A stretch of 64,000 nt of DNA from Tuctoria greenei (GCA_036927565.1 JAYESD010000009.1:156758929-156822928), one strand, 5' to 3'. Positions 11,390 to 22,583 are shown, counted from the stretch's first letter. Translations and numbers: made by a program. The notes: generated by a model from the letters alone, not told the origin.

Positions 11390-12330
11390 TAGTATCTACC
11401 GGAGCACCAGGTCACCTTCTTCAAGTTGTCGTTCACGCATGTGCCTTTGATGGTAGCGTCGGAGCACTTGGCGATAACGTGCATTTTGAACATCTACTCG
11501 GCACCTTCCCTCGTCGATGAGGTCAAGGTCTTCACGCCAGAGCTGGTCCTGCATGGCTTCGTCGAAGGTCCGGACCCGGAGGGACCCCATGGTGATCTCC
11601 GTAGGAAGGACTGCTCTGGCTCCGTACACCAGAAAAAATGGAGTCTCCCGAGTTGACCGATTAGGTGTTGTCCTATTTGCCCAAAGTGTGGATGGAAGCT
11701 CCTCAATCCAGTTAGCTTCGTGCTTTTTGAAGCGCTCATATGTGCGCGTCTTGAGTCCTTTTAAGATTTCTGCATTTGCTCTCTCAGCTTGTCCATTGCT
11801 TGCTGGATGAGCTACCAAAGCATAGCTCAGTTGAAAGCCGAGGTCTTCGCAATATTCTTGGAATGTAGCACTTGTGAATTGTGTTCCATTGTCAGTTATG
11901 ACTTTGTTCAGAACTCAAAATCTGCATATAATGGACTTCAAGAACTTGATTGCTGATTGTTTGTTGATTGTTACCACTAGAGTTGCTTTCGGCCACTTGG
12001 TGAACTTGTCGATGGCGACATATAGGAACCTGTAACCTCCGACGGCTTTTGGAAAGGTCCCAAGATGTCCATGCCCCACACAGGAAATGTCCATGTAGGA
12101 GGTATCACCTGTAGTGATTGAGCCGGTGTGTGAATTTGGTTTGCATGGAACTGACATGCTTCACATTTTTTCACCAGCTCAACCGCATCCTGGAGTGTTG
12201 TAGGCCAGTAAAAACCATGCCGGAAGGCTTTACCGACCAGCGTGCGAGAAGATGCGTGGTTCCCGCACTTGCCTCCATGGATTTCCGCGAGAATATCGCG
12301 GCCTTATTCCCTTGCAATGCACCGCATTAG
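11390..12330 (-). pseudogene. Element B integrase
   Basis: Integrase of the gypsy polyprotein, read right to left. CEACQFHANQIHTPAQSL belongs to the zinc-binding domain, WGMDILGPF carries the first catalytic Asp, and the C-terminal part includes ANAEILKGLKTRTYERFKKH and RTTPNRSTRETPFFLVYGA. The region between 11820 and 11980 is frameshifted and contains stops. It follows RNase H directly, as usual for Ty3/gypsy. Confidence 0.85.
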
Positions 12331-13557
12331 GATGCCATTGGCACCGCGTCGGTAGAGATCCCCTTCTACCAACGTGTATCTTTTAGCCAATCTGACAATT
12401 CGGTCAGTGGATACACTGTCTTCAGGAAGGATATTGTCTTTCAAGTAGCTTCGGATCTCCGAGATCCATGCGTCGGAGCTAACTTGAGCTTCTGAGTCTT
12501 GCGTCCTGGGTTGCTCGGAGCTTCCGACAGCACCTACGACCCTTGGTGAACGCCATGGTAACAGGGCCACTAGGACCGCCAGCTTCGAGGTGCTGGTCTC
12601 GCCCCCTTCGCTCAGATCGGCAGGCTGAGCTGTTGGCTTTGATAACCTCCGGACGAAGATTCCGTCAAGAGCCAGAGCTCCGGTTGAGGCTTTTGTCGAG
12701 AGTTCATCAGCTTTGGAGTTATGAAGGCGCTGAACATGACGGAGGTCCAGGACTTCGAAGTCCTTCTGAAGCCTCCGGACTTCAAGGAGGTAAGCAGCTA
12801 ATTGAGAATTGTTGCAGGAGCATTCACCTTTCACTTGTTTGATGATGAGCTGTGAATCTCCCTTCACCAACAGTTGTTTGACACCATAAGATAGTGCCAC
12901 CTTGAGTCCATAAATGAGGGCTTCATACTCCACCATATTGTTGGTTGCCTTGAAGTCAAGGTGTACCATATACTTGACCTTCTCTCTGGTTGGAGCTAGG
13001 AGAAGGACTCCAGCTCCGGCCCCCTGCTTCTGCATGGAGCCGTCAAAGTAGAGGGTCCAGTGAGGCTCAGTGAATACCGGAACTTTGAGCTCTGGTTTCT
13101 GCTCACTGTGGTCCCCTGGGTTTGATGATGAGGGAGTCCATTCCACCACAAAGTCAGCCAAGGCTTGACTTTTAATTGCTTGTCTTGAAACAAATTCTAG
13201 ATCGAATTCTGCCAGCTCTGCTACCCACTTTGCAATATTCCAAGTAGAATTAGGGTTATGCAAAATTGCACGTAGTGGAAAAGAAATTAGCACTAATATT
13301 TTGTGGGCTTGGAAGTAATGACGAAGCTTTCTTGAGGCAATGAGAATTGTGTAAAGCAGTTTATGCACTTCAATGTATCTTGTTTTGGCGTCGTGGAGTA
13401 CTTCACTGATGAAGTACATTGGACACCTGACTGTCCGGGCCCTCCCGGTGGGGCCCAGAGCTTCCTCTTCATCAACCCTGACCCTACCGGAGGGGTCCGG
13501 ACCTTCTTGTTCAGCAACAGTTACTCCTTTGTTTGAAAGAGGTTGATCCTCTAGCAT
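12304..13557 (-). pseudogene. Element B RNase H and linker to integrase
   Basis: Open for 417 codons. The N-terminal part joins the RT thumb/connection (PMYFISEVLHDAKTRYIE, LRHYFQAHKI). The RNase H core follows: TLYFDGSMQKQGAGAGV with the first acidic residue, NNMVEYEALIYGL with the catalytic Glu, VKGDSQLIIKQVKGE, and a downstream HN(S)KADELSTKA segment with the last Asp. The linker TLVEGDLYRRGANGIL leads into integrase. It is the best preserved part of pol and the reference for mapping element B's insertion into the equivalent site of element A. Confidence 0.88.
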
Positions 13558-13611
13558 CTTGCCTTGAGGATATGTGCCTGAGGGTTGGTCCCCAGACTCA
13601 CCTTCAGGTAG

Positions 13612-14640
13612 TTATGAACCCTCCTGGAGGGGTCTAGAGTCCTGATTTGGGGATGGTTCCGGTCTTTCCGCGACCAGGACCATACTGATAACCTCTGTAG
13701 TTGCCGAAATGTAAAGAAATAAAGGCTCACCGGGGTTCGGAGCTACTAGGATTGGTAGTGTGGTGAGGAGTTGTTTTAGCTCTTGACACACCTTTTCTGC
13801 TTCCTCAGACCAATGAAATAGTCTGGACTTCCTTAAGAGTTTGAAGAAGGGTAGCGCCCGTTCTGCCAGCCTTGATATGAACCAACTGAGCGCAGCTAGA
13901 CATCCAGTCAACTTTTGGACATCTTTGATGCGGGCTGGGGGCCGCATTTCTTCTATAGCCTTGATCTTTGCTGGATTTGCTTCGATTCCTCGATGAGTCA
14001 CAAAGAAACCCAAGAGCTTCCCGGAGCTAACCCCGAAGACACACTTGTCCGGGTTCAGCTTGGTGCGCATAGTACGCAACTTGTCAAATACGGCTTCTAA
14101 GTTGTCATGGACTGACTCCTTGTTTTTAATCTTCATGACGATGTCATCAACGTACACTTCGAACAAGTCTCTAATTAGCTCTCCAAATGTTTTGTACATA
14201 GCTCGCACAAATGTTGAAGCACCATTTTTGAGACCAAATGGCATAGCAGTATAACAATACAATCCATCTACTGTTATGAAGAGAGTATGCTCTTCATCTT
14301 CCTTAGACATTTGGATTTGATGATATCTATAATATGCATCTAAGAAACACAGTAGTTCGCACCCGGAGGTGGAATCCACTGTTTGATCTACTCTACATAG
14401 TGGAAATGGATCTTTCGGACATGCCTTATTTAAGGTGGTGTAGTCGATACACATCCAAAGCTTCCCACCGGCCTTGGGTACAACAACTGGGTTTGCCAGC
14501 CATTTTGGATGGAAGACTTACCGGATGAATCCAGCTTCAAGCAACTTCTTGATTTCTTGTTGAATGAAGTTTTGTCGCTCGATTGATTGTTTCTGGGGCT
14601 TCTGGTGTACACGCCGGGCGTTTGGGTAAATCTTCAGATT
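13612..14640 (-). pseudogene. Element B reverse transcriptase
   Basis: Read right to left. Motifs are MCIDYTTLNKACPKDPFPL, LCFLDAYYRYHQIQMSKEDE, AMPFGLKNGASTFVRAMYK, the catalytic EVYVDDIVMK (YVDD), and ANPAKIKAIEEMRPPARIKD. Both catalytic Asp residues of YVDD are present. The finger region upstream (14455-14640) is frameshifted, and a stop separates this part from RNase H near 13610. Confidence 0.9.
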
Positions 14641-14736
14641 GTGCTCAATCACCTCTCTAGGGATCCCAGGCATTTGTGACGGTTGCCAGGCAAACACGTC
14701 GACATTAGCCCGAAGGAAAGTGATGAGCGCGAGTTC

Positions 14737-15640
14737 CTATTTGTTGTCCAGACCCTCCGATATTCGGGTAGTCTGAGCAGCATTGGAACCAATTTGGACA
14801 ACTTTGATGGGAACGTCGGCATTGCCGCTTGGTTGCACGCGAGGTGTAGATGTAGAGCCTTTGTGGTGAATGCTTGGAGGATTCGCATCTAGCTCTTTTT
14901 CGGATGCTTCCTCTTGCGCTATGGTAAGTGCATAGAGTTCTTCCAGAGCAGTGACTCTTGCGGTGCGATCTCCACGGACCCAGAGAATGCCCGTAGGTGT
15001 TGGCATCTTCAACACTAAATAACCATAATGGGCAGCAGCCATAAATTTGTATAAAGTTGTCCTGCCTAAAATGGCATTAAAAGGCAGACTGATCTGCGCA
15101 ACGTCGAAGATCAACTTCTCGGTTCTGTAATTCTCCCATGTCGAGAAGGTCACCGGGAGTGTAATAGAACCAAGAGGAGTGATGGTTCCCGGACCTACTC
15201 CGGAGAAAGGCCGGGATGGACGGAGGTCCGAAGGCCGGAGCTGAAGCTTAACGGAAGCTTCAAATCTTATGAGGTTTAGCCTGGAACCTCTGTCCACCAT
15301 CACATGATGGATTTGTATATTGTTAATGGTGGGTGACACCATCAACGAGAGTTGACCAGCCCCGATGATGTTTCGGGGACAGTCCGAAGCATCGAAAATG
15401 ATGGGTGTGTCCATCCACTTCTGATGTGATTCTTCCTTAGTAGCAGGAGCTACCATGGCCATGTCCTGTCGCATTGTCTTAAGGATGCGATGAGAAGTGA
15501 TGTCCCAAGAACCACCATAGATGGTGTTGAGGGTTTTCCGACGTTCGTTGTTGGAGGCGTCGTAGTCGTCTTCGAAAGTGTTGTAGACTACTTTCAAGAC
15601 CTTTTTAGGGTCCTGGAAACCTAGATCTTCATCAGTCGGA
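14737..15640 (-). pseudogene. Element B aspartic protease
   Basis: Region between gag and RT. The active-site loop reads HHVMVDRGSRLNLI; retropepsins have D-[ST/G]-G here, so the Gly-to-Arg change just after the Asp probably inactivates it (element A reads LVEGGVAPNLL, also altered). Further motifs are SITLPVTF, LPFNAILGRTTLYKFMAA and YLVLKMPTPTGI, typical of the Tat-type protease. It is open for about 286 codons. Confidence 0.82.
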
Positions 15641-15720
15641 GCTTCGTCAATTTTTTGTTTTTCTTCCCTTTGACGGAAAGGAGCTTATCCCCGGCGCTTG
15701 TTGTAATGCTCGGCAAGGTT

Positions 15721-17138
15721 CTAGACCTCCCAGCACTCTTCCAAGCTGTGTCGATTCATCTTGTGAATTGGACACCATGCTTTGGAACTATTGCCGTCTT
15801 CTGATGAAGGACGAGGTCGCTTCTCGAGGCATGGCCCCCAGCTTCCAGGAGCTGTAGCAGCAGCAGCCGGAGCGCCGACCGATGGCTTCTTTTTGTCGTT
15901 GGTCTTCTTCTTCTTCTTGCCACTATCGGAGGTAGCAGCTTCGGTTTTGGAGGACTTCTGATTGACCTCCGGAGCGGGCTTGGAGTGCATTTCACGGCCC
16001 TCCGCAGTCCTAGCGTATTTGTCAGCTAGGATGAAGAGCTTTGTGACGCTGGTAACTTCCTTAATAGCCAGCTTCTCTAGCATCCTCTTATCTCGAACAC
16101 CCTGTCTGAATGCTACGATAACAGAAGAGCTCGAGATAGATGGGATGGTATTCCGTACCTGAGAGAATCGCTGGATGAAGGATCGTAGCGATTCCCCCCG
16201 ACGTTTGCTTCACAGCAAACAAGTCTAGTTCAGTGTCGGGTTGGGTGTAGGAGCTCCCGAAGTTGGCAGTGAATTGCCGGCATAGCTCCGCCCAACTATT
16301 GATGGAGTCGGGTGGAAGACTCATGAACCAGGACCTTGCAGTCCCAGTTAAGACTACCGGGAAGTAATTGGCCATTACAGCCTTCACCACGCGCTGCCAG
16401 TATGGCAGTAGAGTAGATTTGTAGAAATTCGGTGGGGTTGACAGTCCCGTCAAATTTTTCCGGCAAGTGAGACTGGAACTTCTGTGGCCACCTGACCATA
16501 CGTAAGTGCATGGCCAGGGAAGAACAACCTCCTCCTACTCCCTGAGGAGTAGGGTTGTCCCGAGCCTCTCGCCTTTCACAGCACGCTCGATGTGGACTCG
16601 GTCGTCCCGCTGCCGGTAGCGGCGATCCAGTTCCGACCGCGGATCATGGGTCGGTATCCTGGTGATGGTATGGGTGCGTCGTGCCTCGGGGGGCAACGAG
16701 GTCACCTTCTGGTAAGCAACACACCTCCTTTGTTGAGAGTCTTGTGGACCTAGCCGACCAGATAGGGTCCGTCATTGTGAAGGTGTTCGCCCCGAAGGGG
16801 GGGGGACCTTGGTTGCTGATGCCGGCAGCTGCAGCTGGGACCAGATGGTCGACATCAGCCCTCCACTGTTCCATAGCACCCTGGGGTGCACTTGGAGGTG
16901 GCGGATGTTGCAGAAGAGCTTGCACAACAATGAGCGCATGCTCGGGGTTGTTGTTTGCCGATGCGGTGATCGATGCAGATGCCCCGTCTCGTTGATTGGC
17001 ATTGTTTGCCAGAACAGACAGTGATACAGTGCCTGCCGGAGCGTTGGCACCTGCTGGTTGCTGAACATTGGAGGGGTTGCCTCCAGCAGGGTATTCAGCA
17101 TGATTGTCGTTGGATGATCCAGCAGTTGAATTCACCAT
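15721..17138 (-). pseudogene. Element B gag
   Basis: Start ATG at 17138 (MVNSTAGSSNDNH), 44 nt inside the LTR. The N-terminal part is Ala/Asn/Pro-rich. The capsid-like core (16453-16088) has FPVVLTGTARSWFMSLPPDS and WAELCRQFTANFGSSY, the Retrotrans_gag signature. The basic tail has KKKKKTNDKKK and a knuckle-like WCPIHKMNRHSLEECWEV. Frameshifts occur near 16640-16500 and 16200-16085, so gag is disrupted. Confidence 0.85.
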
Positions 17139-17161
17139 CTCGTGATCTTGGAACAAATCTG

Positions 17162-17179
17162 CCCCTACCTGGCGCGCCA
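17162..17179 (-). other. Primer-binding site of element B
   Basis: On the minus strand, two nucleotides after the LTR end, TGGCGCGCCAGGTAGGGG begins with the TGG expected opposite a tRNA 3' CCA. The first six bases fit the tRNA-Asp acceptor end but the rest does not match it well, so the priming tRNA is left open. Confidence 0.65.
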
Positions 17180-17181
17180 AA

Positions 17182-18031
17182 TGTCGAAGTGTGGAATACG
17201 ACACTTCCACCGGACCTATTGAGAAACAGCCCGCGGAGGTTCTTTTATGATTAGGGGACTCAAGATCAAAATCAAGATGGTGACCTCTGAGATTTACGTG
17301 GTTCGGGTCGCCTGAGCATAACACCCTACTCCACGAGGTTGGTGTAATTGTATTGAGTGAGTTCACTATGGTCTAGTTGCGATAGCTTGGATCTCACCTT
17401 TGATATTCGTGTGGTGCAGCCCTTTTATAGTTCTAAGGACTGACCATTACAAAGCTGGCCTGGCTCGACAGGTGGCCCTGGCGTGCTTAATGTCTTAATA
17501 CATCGTCTAAAAAGTATTAAGTACAATTGATAGTGTGGTAACGTGCCTTCATGGCATCATTGCCACTATTAACTGTACACTAATCGTGTGTCATCAATAT
17601 GGTATTAATGACACGTTATCAAACTTTGTAACTGTTGCTTTAACCATCCTTGAATGTTTGTAATGGTCTTGTCAGGCCTGTATTTCCGTTGGTGACAAAG
17701 GTCTGGAGGCTCCACACGTGTCGGACTCGGAGCTTTCCCTTGCGGGAGAGCAGGTCTGGGGTTGTTGTACACGTGTCAGTATCGGAGCTCCTCTGTTGAC
17801 AGGGGCTAGGTCCGAGGCCATTGTACACGTGTAGTAGCCGGAGCTTCCCTTGGTTGGGAGTTCTGTTCTGGGCTTATTTTACACGTGTTAACCCGGGAGC
17901 TAGTCATATGAGGGGAGCGGGTCCGGTGCAACGTGACATGTGGGACCAACAAGGGCCTTCGACTCTGACGGGTGGAACTTTCTTACTCTTGTTGCGGTAT
18001 CGTGAGGTACCCGGTATGTAGGGTATCGACA
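17182..18031 (-). repeat. Element B 5' LTR (850 bp)
   Basis: Starts TGTCGAAGTG and ends GGTATCGACA, followed by the GCCAT duplication at 18032-18036. It contains the block ACACCCTACTCCA, a CCCTTTTATA box near 17420 and repeated CGGAGCTTCCC-type segments with ACACGTGT motifs (17700-17900). The truncated partner at 4263 differs at many positions, pointing to an old insertion. Confidence 0.92.
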
Positions 18032-18036
18032 GCCAT
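18032..18036. repeat. Target-site duplication of element B, right copy (GCCAT)
   Basis: Identical to 4258-4262; element A resumes immediately with GTTATTGGTCGCCTTGAA. Confidence 0.95.
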
Positions 18037-19058
18037 GTTATTGGTCGCCTTGAAATCACGGTGCACCATGTATTTGACCTTTTCCCCGGTCGAAGCAAGG
18101 AAAAGTATTCCAACTTAGGCCCCCTGCTTCTGCACGGAGCCGTCGAAGTAGAGGGTCGAGTAAGGCTCAGTGAAGAACGGGACCTTGAGCTCCGTCTTCT
18201 GCTCACTAGGCCCCCCAGGATTTGATGGAGAAGGCGTCCACTCCGCCATAAAATCAGCCAAGGCTTGACTCTTGATACCTTGTCGTGGCAGGAATTCGAG
18301 ATCGAATTCTGCCAGCTCCGCTGCCCACTTGGTGATGTTCACAGTAGAGTTGGGATTGTGTAGTATAGCACGCAGTGGGTAAGAAGTTACTACTGATATC
18401 TTGTGAGCTTGGAAGTAATGATGAAGCTTCCTTGAGGCAATAAGAACTGCGTAAAGCAGCTTATGCACCTCAATGTATCAAGTCTTGTCGTCATGGAGTA
18501 CTTCACTGATGAAGTACACTGGTCGCTGGACAGTCCGGACCCTCTCGGAGGGGCCCGTAGCTTCTTCTCCATCAACCCGGACCTTCCTGGAGGGATTCGA
18601 ACCTTCCTGTTGATCTTTCCGGACCCTTCTGGGGGGTCCAGAACTTCTTCTTGTTCAATCTGAACCCTCCCAGATGGGTCCGGATCTTCCTAATCAGCCG
18701 TATGAACTCCCTCAGATGAGAGAGTTTGATACTCTAGCATTTCGCCTTGAAGATCAAAGCATGGGGGCTGGAACCCAAACTCGCCTTCAGGTAGCTCTGG
18801 ACCCTCCCGGAGGGGTCTGGGCTCCTGAATTGGAGATGGTTCCGGTCTTTCCGCGACAAGGACCATGCTGACAACCTCCGTAGTTGCAGAAATGTAAAGC
18901 AGTAGAGGCTCACCAGGGTTCGGAGCTACCAAGATTGGTAGTGTGGTGAGGAGCTGCTTGAGCTCTTAGAACACCTTTTCTACTTCTTCGGACTAATGGA
19001 AAGGTCTGGTCTTCCTCAACAGTTTGAAGAAGGGAAGTGCTTGCTCTGCCAGTCTTGA
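18037..19058 (-). pseudogene. Element A RNase H first half and RT C-terminus
   Basis: Continuation of element A between its two insertions. It aligns with 12960-13870 of element B. Visible on the minus strand are TLYFDGSVQKQGA, HKLLYAVLIASRKLHHYFQ and FLPRQGIKSQALADFMAEW, then the connection region with EPLLLYISATTEVVSMVLVA. Several frameshifts and stops are present (near 18120, 18465 and 18690). It ends at the CACTA element. Confidence 0.85.
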
Positions 19059-19071
19059 CACTACATAAGAA
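19059..19071. repeat. CACTA terminal inverted repeat, left
   Basis: CACTACATAAGAA, preceded by TGA (19056-19058). It pairs with 23428-23440 at 11 of 13 positions. Confidence 0.93.
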
Positions 19072-19639
19072 ACACAAATAGGAGACAAAGATGGGCGACG
19101 CGCTCAAAGGTGGCGTATCTGATAATGTTAAGCGATACGAGCCCGCTTCAGTAAGGATTTGACATGGCTTGGCTGAAAGTACAAGGAGACGCATTAAAAC
19201 AAAGCCCGTTTCAGTTAAATTGGTATCTGAGACACGCTATCCTATCTGAAAAGCGGGAGACGTGCATAAAACACAACACATCTCCTATGACCGACGTCTC
19301 CCTCTCCTCTGCTAAAAGAGAGACGCGCTCTAATGGAAAGCGCGTCTCCGATTCCTCACGCCATATTTAGCTTCATTATTTCTCCATTTTGCTTCGGTTC
19401 ACTGTTGATATTACACATCACTGAACTCAGAGCACATTCTCACAAGATACCTGAATATAATCAAATCCTTCCTTATGATACCTGAGGAACACGATGAACA
19501 CACCACACACTCATTCATTCACACATTTGAAGAACACACAGGATAATATTCAATCACATAGATAAACAAAGATAGAATTCATTCATTAACAATATTTACA
19601 AAACAGAAACTACTAAAAACAACCAAGAAAAATTAAATC

Positions 19640-19727
19640 CTACTCCTACTCCTACTCCTACTCCTCCTCCTCCTCCTCCTCCTCCTCCTCCTCCTCCTCC
19701 TCCTCCTCCTCCTCCTCCTCTTCCTCC
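19640..19727. repeat. CCT/CTC microsatellite in the CACTA element
   Basis: Four CTACTC units followed by about 20 CCT triplets. Read on the minus strand it would code a poly-Gly run (or poly-Arg in another frame), so long open frames through it are composition artefacts. Confidence 0.95.
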
Positions 19728-19795
19728 GGCGGCCACTTCGGCGCCGGTGCAACAGGAGCCTGGGTCGGCTGAGTCGGCTGCTCCGGCTATGCCGG

Positions 19796-20134
19796 CTACA
19801 CCTGCGGTGCAACCCCATGAACGAGGTTGCTCTCTGTCGCCTCCACCAGGTTTCTGCGACCCTCGGGGCCAAGCACCTTGGAAATTGTCTTGAACAGAAT
19901 GTCGAGACGATCGGCCACCCCCGTGAGGACGAAGAGGTAGTGGCTGATGGTACTCATTCCAGTAAACTGGGGAAGGGTACCCAGACCCAAGGAACTCATG
20001 GTGTGAGACGTATTGTTGTACAACTCTTGTGCCATAGGGAGGCGATGCTTGGTGTTGAACCTCTCGGTGGAGCTGCAACACAGTTTCTTGCACAGTGGCT
20101 CCCTCGAAGGGCTTGGCGGTGGAAGGTCGGCCAT
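19796..20134 (-). CDS. Hypothetical 112-aa open frame in the CACTA element
   Basis: ATG at 20134, MADLPPPSPSREPLCKKLCC..., ending at the stop before the microsatellite. It reads HTMSSLGLGTLPQFTGMSTI, then LFVLTGVADRLDILFKTISK and LGPEGRRNLVEAT in the middle and end, which look like ordinary protein. I recognise no family. It may be the remains of a captured gene or of a CACTA accessory gene. An upstream frame (to 20402) overlaps in another phase and is less convincing. Confidence 0.3.
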   Translation of the reverse strand: MADLPPPSPSREPLCKKLCCSSTERFNTKHRLPMAQELYNNTSHTMSSLGLGTLPQFTGMSTISHYLFVLTGVADRLDILFKTISKVLGPEGRRNLVEATESNLVHGVAPQV

Positions 20135-20875
20135 GGTGGTGGTGGGTCGTCGGGGCGGAGAAGACGAAGAAAAGAAGGGGATTCAAAGTGAGCAACACAC
20201 TTGTGGAGAACTCACTGGTGATGGCGCGTCTTAAATAAGGTCCGCGTGGAGTCATCGAGAGAGCGGTTAGTTTCCTGCGCATTGATGGAACGATGGGATG
20301 CATCGATACCGCCTTGAGGAAACAAAAGGTCGGGCACGGATGTCGCACGCGTCTCTGCACCATGATGCCAAAATTAAGTTTCGCGTAGACCTCATGTCTC
20401 ACATCTCTCTTTCGACTATGGAAGACGAACTTTAGATTAACATGCGTCTCTCTTTGTTATAGCGCGTCTAGCATTTATCTCCCTCGTCTCTCGTCTCTTC
20501 GACAATGAAAGACGCTCTTTAACTTAACGCGCGTCTCGCATTTATCTCCCTCGTATCTTCTTCGCCTCTAGTGCTCCTTTATTACTAATCGACCAACGGT
20601 CCTTTACTAATTGACCAACTATGAAATTCATTGAGTTGCAAATTATATTTGAATTGCAATGTCATTGCGTTTGTTTATCCCGGAATTCCAATTAATCTAT
20701 GAATTGCAATGTCATTGTGTTTGTTTATCCCTGCAACGGTTCACGATGTCATGCGAGTGGCAATGTGAATAGTGCATGAGAGACGAACTTTAGAAAGGCG
20801 CATCTCAGATACCTGAGATCCGGAAAAAGGGAGACAAGCCTTACATGGGCCCGTCTCTGATTTGTTTCGAAGATA

Positions 20876-21640
20876 TTTTGTCCCACCTCGTAAAGTTGAG
20901 CATGTTGCAACGATTGTATAAGGCATTGCGCACAGTTACCAGTTGGAAACGTTGGAATGTCCTGGATGTTGTTCTGGCTTTAGCATACCGTGTCGCATCT
21001 AGGGCAATCCAGCGTTTCCGGGGCCACAAATTAATGCGAGACATGCCTTTCAGTGGCGCATCTCCGATTTACGCCGAAGATCTTTTGTCCCACCTCAAAA
21101 AGTTGAGCGCAATGCAATGATCATATAAGACATTGCGCACAGTTGCCAGTTGGACACGTTGTAATGTCCTGGATGTTGTTCCTGGCTTCAGCACACCATG
21201 GCGCATCTAGGACACTATGGCGTGTATTGGGCCACAAAATAATGAGAGACGCGCCTTACATTGGCTCGTATACGATTTACACCGAAGATCTTTTGTGTCA
21301 CCTCGGAAAGTTAAGTGCAATGCAATGACCATATAAGGCATACAGTTTGCATATGGACATACGGCCAAAACAAAATCTGAGACGTGCCTTATGTTGAGCG
21401 CGTCTCCGATTCATGCCGAAGATTTTCTGTCCCACCTCGGAAAGTTGAGCGCAATGCAACGATCATATAAGGCATTGCGCACAGTTGCCAGTTACACACG
21501 CTAGAATGTCTTGGATGTTGTTCCTGGCTTCAGCACACCGTGGCGCATCTAGGACACTCCAGGGTGTCCGGGGCATCAAAATAATGAGAGACGCGCCTTA
21601 AATTTGCGCGTCTCTGATTTACGCCAAAAATTTTTGTCCA
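20876..21640. repeat. Tandem array in the CACTA element, unit about 200-215 bp
   Basis: Four units starting near 20876, 21075, 21290 and 21424. Each opens with TTTTGTCCCACCTC, continues AAAGTTGAGCGCAATGCAA, CATATAAGGCATTGCGCACAG and GTCCTGGATGTTGTT, and ends with GAGACGCGCCTT and GATTTACGCCGAAGATC. The third unit lacks an internal block of about 75 bp. The GAGACGCG motif in each unit matches the subterminal motifs, so the array multiplies those sites. Confidence 0.88.
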
Positions 21641-22177
21641 TCGCGTGCTCTCTCCCAACATTTGGCGAAAAATTTTAACTGTCGCGCGCTCTCTCGACCT
21701 ATAAACCGCAGATCCTGAGCACGTCGCCGCGGTCGACCCCGACCTTCGCGTCATTAGAGAGTTGAGCATGTTGGAGCACGTCGCCTTGTCCCCTGTCCCC
21801 AGAGCATGCCGCCACCGTCCCTCTTTCTCAACACGCTCTTCGTTATTCTCGCGCTGCTGACGTCGACCCCTACCCTACCGTCAACCCCGACCTTCGTCAT
21901 CAGAGACTTGAGCACGCTGGAGCACGCCGCCTCGTCCCATGTCCCCGGAGCATGCCGCCACCTCGACCCCGATCTCGGTAATCGGTATGAGCACGCCGCC
22001 ACCTTCACATAAGTGGAAATGTTCTCCCTGTCCCTGGAGCATGCCGACATGATGTCATCAGAGAGTTGAGGAACCGCCACTCCGGTGCCTCCGCCAGCTC
22101 GTCCCGGAGCACGCCGCCGTGTCCCCTGTCCCCGGAGCACGCCACTGCCTCGACCATGCCCTCAGAGCGTGCATTCC

Positions 22178-22266
22178 AGTGATTTTATTGAATTTGAGGA
22201 TGTCCAATGAAGGCTCATCGTTAATGAAGTCGTTGATCCAAAGGGTGAATTTTCATTACGGTATAC
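22178..22266 (+). repeat. Direct repeat flanking the ARGONAUTE fragment, left copy
   Basis: AGTGATTTTATTGAATTTGA, then AAGGCTCATCGTTAATGAAG, then GAATTTTCATTACGGTATAC. The right copy at 22679-22786 has about 22 extra bases inside. The repeat itself looks exon-like: in the right copy it reads FIEFEDDVSVGALEAMKA and, in another phase, INEVIDRENFHYGIQ, right after an acceptor-like GATTTAG. I do not recognise the source gene. Confidence 0.75.
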
Positions 22267-22365
22267 ATTCATCTTCCTTGTTTATGTCTAATGCAGACGT
22301 AATGTATTTGTTTTGACTATCAATGTATATAATGAATTCTTATTCACAAACCGTTGAAACTGTAG

Positions 22366-22583
22366 GAATTGTGGTTGACACTAGCATTTACCATCCCAGT
22401 GAGTTTGATTTCTACATGGAATCAAGGTGCATATGCTAGAATCAGGCTATAAATGCATCAGTGGAATGTAAATAGTTTATTTTTTCAGGGGACAAGCATA
22501 CCAGCTCACTACCATGTCCTTTACCATGAGAACAATTTCTCTGTTGATGTTTTGCATATGCTCACCAACTACATATGCTACAA
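22366..22583 (+). pseudogene. Captured ARGONAUTE (PIWI domain) gene fragment
   Basis: Two exon pieces of the PIWI domain near the AGO1-type C-terminus. Exon a (22366-22426) reads IVVDTSIYHPSEFDFY; family members have TVVD.KI.HP.EFDFYL here. Exon b (22489-22583) reads GTSIPAHYHVLYHENNFSVD then LHMLTNYICY; the family has GTSRPAHYHVL.DENNFTAD...LTNNLCY. The acceptors CTGTAG|GA and TTTTTCAG|GGG and the donors AAG|GTGCAT and ACAA|GTAAGC are kept, so genomic DNA was captured, not cDNA. A small deletion after EFDFY removes about four codons and shifts the frame. Only about 50 codons survive, so it is not a functional Argonaute. Confidence 0.85.

Larger units (their letters stand above)
4263..18031 (-). 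mobile_element. Ty3/gypsy Tat-like element B, nested in element A
   Basis: A 13.8-kb element bounded by TG...CA ends and the 5-bp duplication GCCAT. In pol orientation (minus strand) the order is 5' LTR (17182-18031), primer-binding site, gag, protease, reverse transcriptase, RNase H, integrase, non-coding stretch, antisense gene (plus strand, 5177-8588) and 3' LTR (4263 onwards, truncated). It landed in the RNase H region of a relative, element A. Its own non-coding part was later hit by a SIRE-like copia element that now remains as a solo LTR. Gag and pol carry stops and frameshifts, so it is defective. The gag-pol order, large size and antisense gene opposite pol fit the Tat lineage, in which maize Grande has a comparable antisense gene; the lineage assignment is inference. 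Confidence 0.92.

Noticed and set aside
19596..20402. 268-codon frame ending in poly-Gly in the CACTA element
   Set aside because: Most of its tail is the CCT microsatellite read as Gly, and another phase (19796-20134) looks more protein-like.
20876..21640. CRISPR-like array
   Set aside because: Units are about 200 bp long with no short repeat-spacer plan, in a plant transposon.
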